Assembly (NCBI GenBank): GCA_020848905.1
Contig: JADLHG010000009.1
Coordinates: 186,001-250,000, forward strand
Origin: Deltaproteobacteria bacterium
GTDB taxonomy: Bacteria; Myxococcota_A; Polyangia; GCA-2747355; JADLHG01
Direction: 5' to 3'
DNA length: 64,000 bases
Below, in pieces: positions 40,041 to 51,009 of the stretch. How positions within the stretch are numbered: the stretch's first letter is position 1; each line of letters begins with the position of its first letter. Below the pieces are notes generated by a model. That model was given only the letters and a program-made list of their open reading frames with translations, was not told the origin of the DNA and did no database searches. Position numbers and translations under genes: made by a program.

Positions 40041-40394
40041 ATGCCCAAGACCCTGTTCGTCCTGAACGACGCTCCGTACGGCACCGAGCGGAGCTACAAT
40101 GCGCTCCGTCTGGCGGGCGCTCTCTCCAAGCGCGCAGGTGAAGAGGTGAGGGTCTTTCTCCTCGGGGACGCGGCGGCGTGTGCCAAGGCGGGGCAGAAGC
40201 TCCCGCAGGGTTACTACAACGTGGAGCTGATGCTGCGCGGGCCCAGCCGGCACGGCGCGCAGATCGGCGTCTGCGGCACCTGCATGGACGCGCGGGGCCT
40301 CACCGAGGCCGAGCTGGCCGAGGGGACGCACCGGGGGACGCTCGAGGAGCTCACCGACTGGACAGAGTGGGCGGACAAGGTGTTGGTTTTCTGA
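40041..40394 (+). CDS. DsrE/DsrF-like sulfur-relay family protein
   Basis: A 117-aa cytoplasmic protein of normal DsrE-family length. It begins KTLFVLNDAPYGTERSYNALRLAGAL and has EVRVFLLGDAAACAK and the Cys motif IGVCGTCMDARGL, which may carry the sulphur-accepting Cys. The family transfers sulphur or persulphide between proteins. A strong ribosome binding site (GAAGGAGCGAG) precedes ATG 40041. The SQR-like gene starts 18 nt after its stop, so they form an operon. The pairing suggests that the small protein accepts persulphide made by the flavoprotein (inference). Confidence 0.85.
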   Translation: MPKTLFVLNDAPYGTERSYNALRLAGALSKRAGEEVRVFLLGDAAACAKAGQKLPQGYYNVELMLRGPSRHGAQIGVCGTCMDARGLTEAELAEGTHRGTLEELTDWTEWADKVLVF

Positions 40395-40412
40395 TCCGAG
40401 GAGGAGGGCACG

Positions 40413-41567
40413 ATGAGCGAGGGAAAGACGGTGCTGGTGCTGGGCGGGGGCGTGGGCGGCGTGGTCACCGCCCGGGAGCTGCGCAAGCTCCTTCCGGCGC
40501 CCCATCGCGTGGTGCTGGTGGAGCGGGAGCGGGAGCATCTGTTCGCGCCGTCGCTCCTCTGGCTCATGGTGGGGATGCGCGAGGCCAAGGCCATCCGGCG
40601 TCCGCTCGCGGAGCTCGCGAAGAAGGGCCTGGAGGTGCGCACGGGCGAGATCGAGGCCATCGATCCCGTCGCGCGCCGCGTGACCGTCTCCGGCGAGGCG
40701 CTCGCGGCGGACTACCTGGTCGTGACCCTCGGTGCCGACCTGGCCCCCGAGACGATCCCCGGCCTCGCCAAAGCGGGGCACAACTTCTACGGACTCGCCG
40801 GGGCCGAGAGCCTCTGGGCCGCGCTGCGGAGCTTTCAGGGCGGACGCATCGTGGTGCTGACCGCCGCGCCGGCCTACAAGTGTCCCGCGGCCCCCTACGA
40901 AGCCGCGATGCTCCTCGACCACTATGTCCGCGCCGAGCGGCGGCTCGAGGTGAGCACCGCGGTCTACGCCGCCGAGCCTGCCCCGATGGGCGTGGCCGGC
41001 CCGCACGTCTCGGCCGCGGTGCGCGAGCTCCTCGCGACGAAGGGGATCGCGTATCACCCCGAGCACCAGGTGACGCAGGTGGACCCGCAGGCCCGCCGCA
41101 TCACCTTCGCGAACGGAGCGCACGCGGACTACGATCTCCTGGCCTACGTGCCGCCGCACCGCGCGCCGCGGGTCGTGCGCGAGGCCGGCCTCACCGGCGC
41201 GAGTGGCTGGATCTCGGTAGACCGCCACACCCTCGAGACCTCGCACCCGCAGGTCTACGCCCTCGGGGACGTGGTGAGCATTCCGCTGACCCTCGGCAAG
41301 CCGCTCCCCAAGGCGGGGGTCTTCGCCCACGGCCAGGCCACCGTCGTGGCGCAGAACCTGGCCCTCGCCATCACCGGCCAGGGCGAGCCCGCCCGCTTCG
41401 ACGGCCACGGCGAGTGCTTCATCGAGACGGGAGGCGGCGCGGCGGGCTTCGGCTCGGGCAACTTCTACGGCGAGCCCAAGCCCGAGGTGGAGCTCTTCCC
41501 GCCGGCGGTCCACTTCCATCTGGCGAAGGTGCTCTTCGAGAAGACCTGGCTGACGTTTACGGTGTGA
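40413..41567 (+). CDS. Sulfide:quinone oxidoreductase-like FAD-dependent oxidoreductase
   Basis: A 384-aa flavoprotein with the FAD dinucleotide fold at the N-terminus (VLVLGGGVGGVVTAREL), a second glycine-rich segment, and the C-terminal FAD-binding region VYALGDVVSIPL. Cys in APAYKCPAAPYEAA matches the redox Cys of the SQR / flavocytochrome-c family, and a second conserved Cys occurs in GECFIETGGGAAGFG. SQRs oxidise sulphide to persulphide or polysulphide and reduce membrane quinone. The chain is shorter than some SQRs, and a third Cys is not obvious, so a related thioredoxin-reductase-like quinone reductase remains possible. Its 3' end overlaps the convergent HNH gene by 11 nt. Confidence 0.8.
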   Translation: MSEGKTVLVLGGGVGGVVTARELRKLLPAPHRVVLVEREREHLFAPSLLWLMVGMREAKAIRRPLAELAKKGLEVRTGEIEAIDPVARRVTVSGEALAADYLVVTLGADLAPETIPGLAKAGHNFYGLAGAESLWAALRSFQGGRIVVLTAAPAYKCPAAPYEAAMLLDHYVRAERRLEVSTAVYAAEPAPMGVAGPHVSAAVRELLATKGIAYHPEHQVTQVDPQARRITFANGAHADYDLLAYVPPHRAPRVVREAGLTGASGWISVDRHTLETSHPQVYALGDVVSIPLTLGKPLPKAGVFAHGQATVVAQNLALAITGQGEPARFDGHGECFIETGGGAAGFGSGNFYGEPKPEVELFPPAVHFHLAKVLFEKTWLTFTV

Positions 41568-42324
41568 ACACCTTCTCGTGATGCCAGGGCAGGTAGGCGC
41601 GGTGACGCGCATCGAGCGCGCGGACGCGGAGGGGCTGATCGAGTCGAAGGATGCGCCGGTCGTCCTCGGAGAGTGTGCTGGACAGGATCACCGCACCGTC
41701 GTCGCCCACGGTGATGAACCCCCGGTCGAACGCGGCGTCGAGGTGCGGCGCGAGGAGCAGGCCGTTGAAGACGTCCAGCCGCTCGGCGTCGCTTGCGCAG
41801 GAGGCCCAGGGCTTGATGTGGCTCGCGCGCAGAAGGTCTCTCACGGCGAGGCCGGTCACGGCGCAGCGGCCTTCCCAGTAGTCGAGCAGGCGCTCGCGGA
41901 AGAGGTCCTGGCCCACGCGCTCGACGACCAGGCGCTCGGCCTCGGTTGCCCGAGGCAGCGCGGCGGTTTGCGTCTCGAAGGTGTGGAGGATCGCGTCGGG
42001 GAGCGACCGGGAGAGCTGGAAGGCGCGGCGCACAAGGTGGTGCAGCGCCGGGATCGTCGTCACGCTCCGGCCGGCCGCGGCGCCGGGCGGGAGCGGGGCG
42101 GCCAGCGGGGTCCCGTGCGCACCGAGGGCCTCGGCGACGTGTGCCTGCGACAGCGCAGCGAGGTAGAGCGCATCGCCGAAGGTCGAGAGCCAGAGGCGGA
42201 GCGGCGCCTTGTTGCTTCCGAAGGCCAGGAACTCCCCCTCGCGCGGCAACACCCGGTCAAAGCCGTTGTCGGTGGCCACCTTCTCGAGGCGCACGATCGT
42301 CGCCGGGTCGAGGCGCGAGGTCAT
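41557..42324 (-). CDS. HNH endonuclease
   Basis: A 255-aa protein. The C-terminal half has an HNH motif: CAVTGLAVRDLLRASHIKPW with Cys154 and His169, then DVFNGLLLAPHLDAAFD with Asn187 and His194, and the trailing DRGFITV strand. This form is common in restriction-type HNH nucleases. The N-terminal 130 residues are an unassigned, possibly DNA-recognition, domain. A perfect palindrome lies just upstream (42343-42361), and iterated 12-mers lie farther upstream. The position beside a DISARM-like operon suggests a defence role. No cognate methylase is directly paired with it, though the 1325-aa methylase is 2 kb away. Confidence 0.85.
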   Translation of the reverse strand: MTSRLDPATIVRLEKVATDNGFDRVLPREGEFLAFGSNKAPLRLWLSTFGDALYLAALSQAHVAEALGAHGTPLAAPLPPGAAAGRSVTTIPALHHLVRRAFQLSRSLPDAILHTFETQTAALPRATEAERLVVERVGQDLFRERLLDYWEGRCAVTGLAVRDLLRASHIKPWASCASDAERLDVFNGLLLAPHLDAAFDRGFITVGDDGAVILSSTLSEDDRRILRLDQPLRVRALDARHRAYLPWHHEKVFTP

Positions 42325-42342
42325 GGGGTCCTCAGCTCAATG

Positions 42343-42361
42343 GTCCAACAGGATGTTGGAC
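42343..42361. promoter_or_regulatory. Perfect 8-bp-arm palindrome before the HNH gene
   Basis: GTCCAACA (42343-42350) and TGTTGGAC (42354-42361) form an inverted repeat with a GGA centre. It ends 18 nt before the HNH start codon, where a repressor would block transcription or ribosome access. As RNA it would fold into a stable hairpin just ahead of the ribosome binding site. Confidence 0.55.
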
Positions 42362-42439
42362 GATCTGCATCCCGAGGTGAGACGGACAGTGCCGGACCCC
42401 ACCCCAGCCTGGGAACGTAACGCAACGCGGCGACGCACC

Positions 42440-42549
42440 GTTCTATCGGCCACTTCGAGAGTTCTATCGGCCATGCTCTCCGGCTGGCCAATAGGATTGG
42501 CCCGCAATCGCAGATGCTTAGATGATCGCCCGCCGATTCTATCGGCCAC
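42440..42549. repeat. Iterated 12-mer TTCTATCGGCCA upstream of the HNH gene
   Basis: TTCTATCGGCCA occurs at 42441-42452, 42462-42473 and 42537-42548. An inverted near copy (TGGCCAATAGGA) is at 42485-42496, inside TGGCCAATAGGATTGGCC. The first two copies are 21 bp apart, two helical turns. All lie in the 243-nt gap between the defence operon's last stop and the HNH start. They could be binding sites of a regulator or the repeated end sequence of an old transposable element (IS21-type ends carry such iterations). No transposase remains. Confidence 0.6.
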
Positions 42550-42567
42550 GGGTCTGTCTCCCGGCGG

Positions 42568-43119
42568 TTATTCGGCTCGCGTGCTCGTACCCGATGGGCC
42601 CACGCCCAGGTGTTTGGAGAGCACCTCTCTCCCGACGAACAGGATGCCCTTCTGGTCGAGGCGAAAGCGGATTGCCTCCATGCGAAGGAACTCGACGGAG
42701 CCCGACGCGACCCAGAGCCAGGCCGCAACGCGCGCGCCGTCCTTCAGGTGCCCTCGGAGCTGGACGCGGGCGGCTTCCTTCTTGGCGATCACGGCGGAGA
42801 CCTGATCCTCGCGCGCGGAATGCGCCTCGAGGGCAACGACCTTCCCGGACGGGCCGTGGCCGAGGAGATAGTCCCAGCGGGGCTCCTCCGGGTGATCCGC
42901 GCGCAACGCCGCGTCGAGATCGAGGCTGTCCTTGAAGTCCGCGCGTATCGACGTCTCGAGGCAATCGCGGTCCGCCAGCGCCCCGAGCCCGTTCTCGACA
43001 AGCGGGAGCAACGAGGACTCGGGCCGCAGCCCGCGCCGCAGGGGTGTACCTTGCCGCGCCGGCGAAGGCTTTCGAGGCCGGGGCTTGCGCTTCGTCCGTC
43101 CCTTTCGTCCGGTGCTCAT
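42568..43119 (-). CDS. Partner of the AAA ATPase; possible PD-(D/E)XK-like protein
   Basis: A 183-aa protein with a very basic N-terminus (residues 1-30, Arg/Lys/Pro). The core from about 35 to 170 reads RWDYLLGHGPSGKVVALEAHSA (Asp83, Glu98, His100), QVSAVIAKKEAARVQL (Lys113/114), VAAWLWVASG and GILFVGREVL. Asp, then Glu-x-His, then Lys after beta-hairpin-like segments could be a PD-(D/E)XK-type nuclease core, but this is only a visual guess. Its ATG overlaps the ATPase stop by 4 nt, so the two are made together, like toxin or nuclease partners of OLD-type ATPases. It is the last gene of the five-gene operon. Confidence 0.65.
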   Translation of the reverse strand: MSTGRKGRTKRKPRPRKPSPARQGTPLRRGLRPESSLLPLVENGLGALADRDCLETSIRADFKDSLDLDAALRADHPEEPRWDYLLGHGPSGKVVALEAHSAREDQVSAVIAKKEAARVQLRGHLKDGARVAAWLWVASGSVEFLRMEAIRFRLDQKGILFVGREVLSKHLGVGPSGTSTRAE

Positions 43120-44264
43120 CGCTCGCTCTCGTTCACGGCCCGGCGCACGGCGTCGCCGAAGCGCGAGCTGAACCCCGTCAGGCCGCCCCAGCCGGACTCA
43201 GCCTCGTCCTCGGCCTCGGGGCTGAGCCCGGAGATGTCCTTCGCCGTCACCTGGTCGTCCGCATCGAAGGCCAGCAGGTGCACCTTGTAGCGCTTCCCGA
43301 GGGCGGCCTTTGCCACGCTCCGCATCGCGGCGGTGGCCTTCACGTCGAAGGCGTCGCAGAGCAACTCGGGCCGTGCGTGGTGCGCCTTGAGCCGTTGGAG
43401 CGCCCATACCGCCGTGAGGACGTGCGGGGAGTGCGTCGAGAGCACGACGCGGTAGTCGCGCCAGAGCAGATCGAGCACGAGCAGGAGGAACACCGTGAGT
43501 GCCTGCGGATGCAGGCCCATCTCGGGCTCTTCGACGATCACCCAGTCGATCTCCGGCCGCTTGCGCTGCTTGGTGCGCGTGAGGAGGTGATAGAGCCCGA
43601 GCAAAAGCGGCGTGAACTCGCGCTGCCCGGCGGTCCAGGTCATGAAGGGGAGCTTCGCCGCGCCATAGGTCAGCTTGAGTCGCTTGGCATGCTGAGCGTC
43701 TTGCTCGAGCGCGATGGAGCCCTTGTGGAAGATGGCCCGGTCGATGAGCTCCCGGTACTCCTGCTTGAGCATCCCTTGCTGGGGGAAGAGCTTGTCGCTC
43801 CCGTTGGCGCTGAAGCGATCGTAGAGGTTCTGGCTGAAGATCCGGGCCACCACGGGCGTATCGGCAGTGAGCTTCTGGAACGGCGCGGCCCACCCGTCGC
43901 TGATGAGCATGGACCGGTGCGCGGGGATGAAGAAGACGCTCTCCGTGCCGTTGCCGAGGCGGCCAATCTTCTCCGGCCTGATGGCCTTCCCCTGGAGCTC
44001 GATGGCCGAGTCCTTGCGCCAGGCCACGCCCATGCCCACACCGAAGATGAGGTCGATGAGCACGGCAGGGTCGGCCGTATGGTGGCCGGCGTCCTTCAGA
44101 GCCCTCACCACCTGCTTGCCGTCCAGGGCCACCTTCAGCCACTGCAGGGCCAGGCTCTTGCCGGTGCCCTGCGCGCCGACGAGCACGGTCAGGTCGCCGA
44201 GCTCGAGCGTGACTTCGCGGAGGTGGGCGAAGTTGCGAAGAGTGAGCGAGGTCGGTCGGCTCAT
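43116..44264 (-). CDS. AAA-family (OLD/AAA_21-like) ATPase
   Basis: A 382-aa protein. It begins LTLRNFAHLREVTLELGDLTVLVGAQGTGKS, the typical start of OLD/SMC-like ATPases with Walker A at about 30-37. It has FFIPAHRSMLI, an insertion of helices, WVIVEEPEMGLHPQAL (Walker B, near 245-260) and VLSTHSPHVLTAVWAL (near 275). There is no TOPRIM nuclease domain, so nuclease activity, if any, must come from the partner encoded next. OLD-like ATPases are sensors in several anti-phage systems (PARIS, Septu, Gabija types); the present pair matches none exactly. It overlaps its neighbours by 4 nt on both sides. Confidence 0.85.
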   Translation of the reverse strand: MSRPTSLTLRNFAHLREVTLELGDLTVLVGAQGTGKSLALQWLKVALDGKQVVRALKDAGHHTADPAVLIDLIFGVGMGVAWRKDSAIELQGKAIRPEKIGRLGNGTESVFFIPAHRSMLISDGWAAPFQKLTADTPVVARIFSQNLYDRFSANGSDKLFPQQGMLKQEYRELIDRAIFHKGSIALEQDAQHAKRLKLTYGAAKLPFMTWTAGQREFTPLLLGLYHLLTRTKQRKRPEIDWVIVEEPEMGLHPQALTVFLLLVLDLLWRDYRVVLSTHSPHVLTAVWALQRLKAHHARPELLCDAFDVKATAAMRSVAKAALGKRYKVHLLAFDADDQVTAKDISGLSPEAEDEAESGWGGLTGFSSRFGDAVRRAVNESER

Positions 44265-47200
44265 GTCTTGTGTCCTCTCGAGGTGCGCGTGTCCGGGTGA
44301 GCGACGCGCGGGTCGGCGGGGGGCGGGTCGAGGCGGGTCTCGTAGGGGCGGCCGGTGCGCGCGGCCTCGGCCAGCGCGTCGTAGAGCTCGAGGATCACGC
44401 GCTTCGTGCGGTACTCGCCGTGGGCCTTCTCGTCGTGCTTGCGGACGATGGGGAAGGTGTCCATCACGTAGCCCGCGTCCTCGCGTGAGAGGCCGTAGAG
44501 GTGGAAGAACGCGGCGTCGAGCTCGCACCGGAGGAGGAAGCGGCGGGCCGGGTCCCAGCGGAAGGGCGGGCCGTCGTAACCCACGTCGCGGGCGAAGGGC
44601 TCGAGGTCCCAGGCGGTGTAGGTCAGCTCGAAGGCAGCGCTCCGCAGCAACGCTCGCATAGGACCGTGGATGGCGTGGGGTGGCACGACAGCGACCTGTT
44701 CGAGCACGGAGTTCGTCAGATGGGTGCCACTAACGCGCTGACGGACGAGGAAATCGAACACGAAGGCGTTGAGCTGCGATAGGAGCAGAAGCTGCGCCGT
44801 ACAGTCCGCGACATCCTGCTGGAACACCCGCACCGTATAGTCGCTGATGTTGGCCGGGACGATCGCGGCGATCACCGTCCGCTCGTCGGTCGCCCGGGCG
44901 ATGTCTCGAAGACACAGAAGGCTCGGGGCCGTGCGCAGCCTCGAATTCCGTCGAAGCGCGATCTCTCTGGGGATGAAGCGCCAAAAGTTGCTGTGGTCGT
45001 CGGGGCCCCTTTCGCCGACCCGCCGCGTTTCGCCTTGGACATCGTAGGACGCGAATCGATGGTCGTATTGATGGAAGAGTTTCCCCTCGAGAAGGGGCAC
45101 ATAGTCGCCGGACTTGACGAAGCTCGTCGGCGCCGCATCTGCCGCAAACACCTTCGCCGTCCGGACCTCGGCCGAGAAATCGCTGACATTGATGTAGCGA
45201 TCGATCGAGATCGCCCACGGACTGGCTGCTGGTTCACGTCTAACGAGCACGGGAAGTCGGCGATGGCACGCGAGAGTGATCTTGTAGTCGCGCTGCGACG
45301 TGAACATCGGCGTGGTCTGGCTCTCGGGGCTGATCGTGGCGACTGCCTCGAAGTCGAGCGCGAACTGGCGCCCGGGTACCCGGAGCTCGCTGACGCTGCA
45401 AGACGAGAACGACACCGTCGCGGCTCGCGACGGAACCCCCTCGCCTGCAACTACCAACAGGCAAAAGCGGTAGCGCTGGTCAACGCTTGGGAAGAGTCCC
45501 GCTCTGTTCTCGAAGTCGTGCAGCTGCACGATTCGCCCGTCGCGCAGTGCTGCCGAAAACCAGGCACGAGAAGCGTCATCCGTCGCCACGCCCGTCGGAA
45601 CGATGAGGCCCGCTCGGCCGCTCCGCCGAACGAGCCCGCCGGCGAGCTCGGCGAAGAGCGAGTACGAGTTGAACTTCCCAAGGCCCGTCAGTGGAAACCG
45701 CGATGATCCGCGAAGTAGCGTGTCCTGGCCGGCCAAGAGGCGGCCAGCCACCTCCCAGCGGGCAAAGAGGCTCGGGTTCGTGCGTGAAAGCTCCGCAATA
45801 CGCTGCCGGCGACGCGCTTGGTTCTCCTCGCGGAAGATCTGCTCGTCGTGCGCCGCGAAGAAGGCTCGCTCTTCGAACTGCAAGCGCTCCCACGGCGGAT
45901 TCCCCAGCACCACGTCGAACCCGCCCCTCGCGAAGACCTGCGGGAAGGCGAGGTGCCAGTGAAAAAAGTCGTACTGCGCGGCCAGCTCATCGACGGTCTT
46001 CAGCGTCAGGGCCGGGAGCGTGCCCTGGCCATCGCGGAGCTGGCGCCAGAGCTCGTTCGTGGGCGCAGCGTCGGTCATCGGCCCGGGTTGCTTGGGCCAG
46101 ACGAAGGCTGCGCACCAGACGTCGGCCACCCGTTGCTGGTGGCGATAGGCTTCCGATGAAAGAAGGTCCTGCCAGCGGGCCTCCTTGCGCGCGAGCGCGG
46201 CAGCGTCGGCGTCGGGCGCGGCCTCGAGCTCGGCGACGGCCCGGGCCAGGAGCTGGGCCTCGCTCTCGGCCGGCCGGGCCCAGAGGCTCTCGAGCCCGCG
46301 TTGCCCGGCGGCGGCCTTCTTGTTCCGCTTCTTCAGCGCGCTGGCCGTCTTCTTGTCGTCGCCCTCGATCGGCTCCCAGGCCGCGTCGGGGACGCCGTTC
46401 TCCATGAGCTCGGGCGTGGTGCCGAGGAGTGCGTTGCCGTGCCGGATATGCGCGTCGAGGAAGGTCAGCGGCAGGCCCGGCTCCACGGCCTCCATCCAGA
46501 GGCTGACCTTGCAAAGCTCCACGGCCATCGGGTTCAGGTCCACGCCGTAGAGGCAGCGGCTCACCACCTGCCGGAGCGCGTGGCGGTACTCGGCCGGCGA
46601 GGGCGTGCCGCCGGCCTGCAGCCGGGCGAGGTGCGTCGCGAGGCGACGGGCGGCGGCGAGCAGAAAGTGCCCCGAGCCGCAGGCCGGGTCCACGATCGAA
46701 AGGCCCAGCAGCGCGTCGATCGGTCGCTCGGGGCGTTTGGCCAGCGTGTCGGCGATCACCGGCTCGAGCGCGCTGTCGAGGAGCACCTGCACCAGGCTGT
46801 CGGGCGTGTAGTAGCTCCCGGTGGTCTTGCGGGCGTTCCCCTTGGTCTCGGCCCCGGAGGCGAAGCCGAACCGCCGTCCCTCGGTGGACACCTGCGGCAC
46901 CAGCTCGAGCAGGCTCTCGTAGACGCTGCCCAGCTCCTCGGGGCCCATGTCGCGCCAGTTCACGCGCGAGAGGCCCGAGGCCTCCCGCAGCCACGAGAGC
47001 CGATAGACGGCCAGGAGCAGCCAGCGGTTTTCGAGCCGCGAGGTGTCGAGCGCCGGACACTGCTGCAGCGCGAAGAGCCCCGCGAGGCAGGGCAGCCCGA
47101 GGCGCGGCTCGCCGGCCGCGAGCCCGCGAAAGACGATCTTCACGCCTTCAAAAACGTCCGCGAAGCGGTCGTGCGCGCTCCGCCTGAGCGCCCGGTCGCG

Positions 47201-48238
47201 CAGGCGTCTCAGGCCGTAGCCCTCGGCGTAGAGGCCGCGGGCCCGCTCGTCCGTCCCTTCCGGGTGCAAGAGGCCCCGCTCCTCGACGGTCAAGAGGAAG
47301 ATCACGCGGTAGACCAGCCGCAGGAGCTGGGCGAAGTAGTCCCGCGTCGAGAGCGAGCCGTCCTCGAGCGCCGCGCGCAGGCGCTGGTTCTCGGGGTGCG
47401 AGAGGAACCCCTGGCCGAGGGCCACGAGCGCCTCCTCGACGCCTCGCCGAAGCTGCTCGCGGGCGCGGGTCCCCTCCTCGCGACCGGCGTCGCGCCAGGC
47501 CTCGAGAGCGCACTCGGTCGCTGGCTGGCCGGGGCGACCGAAGCGGGTCTCGTGCGCGAGCAGCCAGAGCGCGGCGAAGTCGGCGTAGCGCTCCTCGGCG
47601 AAGATGCGGCCGAGGTCGGCCTCGATCCAGGCCGGGCGGGTAAGGCTCGCGTTGTCCCTCACGATGCGCAGCGTGAGCCCGTCGCTGCAGAGCCCCCAGA
47701 GGGCCCCCTCGGCGGCGTTCAGCGCCTCCTGCAAGAGACCAAAGGCGCTGCGCCGGCGGCCGCCATCGCCGAAGCTCGCCGAGAGCGCGTCGAGCCCGCT
47801 CCCCACCGGGGCGATCACCACCGGCACGCGCCCCTCGAGCGCGGCGAAGCCGATGGGGAAGCTCCGCCCGTCGAGCGCGAGCGGCGCCACCGGCGCGAGG
47901 CTGGCAAAGCCCAGGGCCTCGCGCAGCAGCGCGGGCACGAAGGTCTCGGCGAGGACCCGGGCGTCGGCCCCCGCCGCACGTCCCGCCGCGAGCTCGCGGT
48001 AATGCGCCTGCGCGATGCGGAAGTAGCGCCCGATCTCCTCGCGCAGCCCGAGGCCCTTGGGCACGCGGTAGTCGGCCTCGGACTGCTGCCCCGCGCCGAG
48101 CTGGGCCACGCGCGCCAGCCACTCCGGCGCGAGCAGCCCCCCTTCGATAGTCAGCGCGTCGAAGCCAAGCTCCACCTGGCGGGCCCGAGTCCCGCGGACG
48201 CGGCCGACCGCCGCTGCTGAACGAGTACGCGCGGCCAT
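44261..48238 (-). CDS. Large N6-adenine DNA methyltransferase (DrmMI/PglX-like)
   Basis: A 1325-aa protein. An N-terminal region of about 480 residues includes KTTGSYYTPDSLVQVLLDSALEPV, the usual lead-in to a gamma-class methylase. SAM motif I, VDPACGSGHFLLAAARRLA, is near 516. YGVDLNPMAVELCKVSLWME follows, and the catalytic motif VLGNPPWERLQFEE is near 778. A C-terminal target-recognition region runs to the end. Size and layout match the methylases of class 1 DISARM (DrmMI) and BREX (PglX), which mark host DNA in N6-adenine. It starts 2 nt after the SNF2 helicase stop and overlaps the ATPase start by 4 nt. Confidence 0.9.
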   Translation of the reverse strand: MAARTRSAAAVGRVRGTRARQVELGFDALTIEGGLLAPEWLARVAQLGAGQQSEADYRVPKGLGLREEIGRYFRIAQAHYRELAAGRAAGADARVLAETFVPALLREALGFASLAPVAPLALDGRSFPIGFAALEGRVPVVIAPVGSGLDALSASFGDGGRRRSAFGLLQEALNAAEGALWGLCSDGLTLRIVRDNASLTRPAWIEADLGRIFAEERYADFAALWLLAHETRFGRPGQPATECALEAWRDAGREEGTRAREQLRRGVEEALVALGQGFLSHPENQRLRAALEDGSLSTRDYFAQLLRLVYRVIFLLTVEERGLLHPEGTDERARGLYAEGYGLRRLRDRALRRSAHDRFADVFEGVKIVFRGLAAGEPRLGLPCLAGLFALQQCPALDTSRLENRWLLLAVYRLSWLREASGLSRVNWRDMGPEELGSVYESLLELVPQVSTEGRRFGFASGAETKGNARKTTGSYYTPDSLVQVLLDSALEPVIADTLAKRPERPIDALLGLSIVDPACGSGHFLLAAARRLATHLARLQAGGTPSPAEYRHALRQVVSRCLYGVDLNPMAVELCKVSLWMEAVEPGLPLTFLDAHIRHGNALLGTTPELMENGVPDAAWEPIEGDDKKTASALKKRNKKAAAGQRGLESLWARPAESEAQLLARAVAELEAAPDADAAALARKEARWQDLLSSEAYRHQQRVADVWCAAFVWPKQPGPMTDAAPTNELWRQLRDGQGTLPALTLKTVDELAAQYDFFHWHLAFPQVFARGGFDVVLGNPPWERLQFEERAFFAAHDEQIFREENQARRRQRIAELSRTNPSLFARWEVAGRLLAGQDTLLRGSSRFPLTGLGKFNSYSLFAELAGGLVRRSGRAGLIVPTGVATDDASRAWFSAALRDGRIVQLHDFENRAGLFPSVDQRYRFCLLVVAGEGVPSRAATVSFSSCSVSELRVPGRQFALDFEAVATISPESQTTPMFTSQRDYKITLACHRRLPVLVRREPAASPWAISIDRYINVSDFSAEVRTAKVFAADAAPTSFVKSGDYVPLLEGKLFHQYDHRFASYDVQGETRRVGERGPDDHSNFWRFIPREIALRRNSRLRTAPSLLCLRDIARATDERTVIAAIVPANISDYTVRVFQQDVADCTAQLLLLSQLNAFVFDFLVRQRVSGTHLTNSVLEQVAVVPPHAIHGPMRALLRSAAFELTYTAWDLEPFARDVGYDGPPFRWDPARRFLLRCELDAAFFHLYGLSREDAGYVMDTFPIVRKHDEKAHGEYRTKRVILELYDALAEAARTGRPYETRLDPPPADPRVAHPDTRTSRGHKT

Positions 48239-48240
48239 GG

Positions 48241-51005
<2,765 letters not shown>

Positions 51006-51009
<4 letters not shown>

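Noticed and set aside
42337-42549. 70-codon minus-strand ORF in the gap before the HNH gene
   Set aside because: Its repeated ADRT/ADRI phrase comes from the 12-mer DNA repeats; no ribosome binding site or conserved-looking sequence.
41557-44264. Septu-like (PtuA ATPase plus PtuB HNH) reading of the ATPase and the HNH gene
   Set aside because: The HNH gene is not adjacent: the 183-aa gene and a 243-nt repeat-rich gap lie between. The HNH protein has its own leader and a larger unrelated N-terminal domain.
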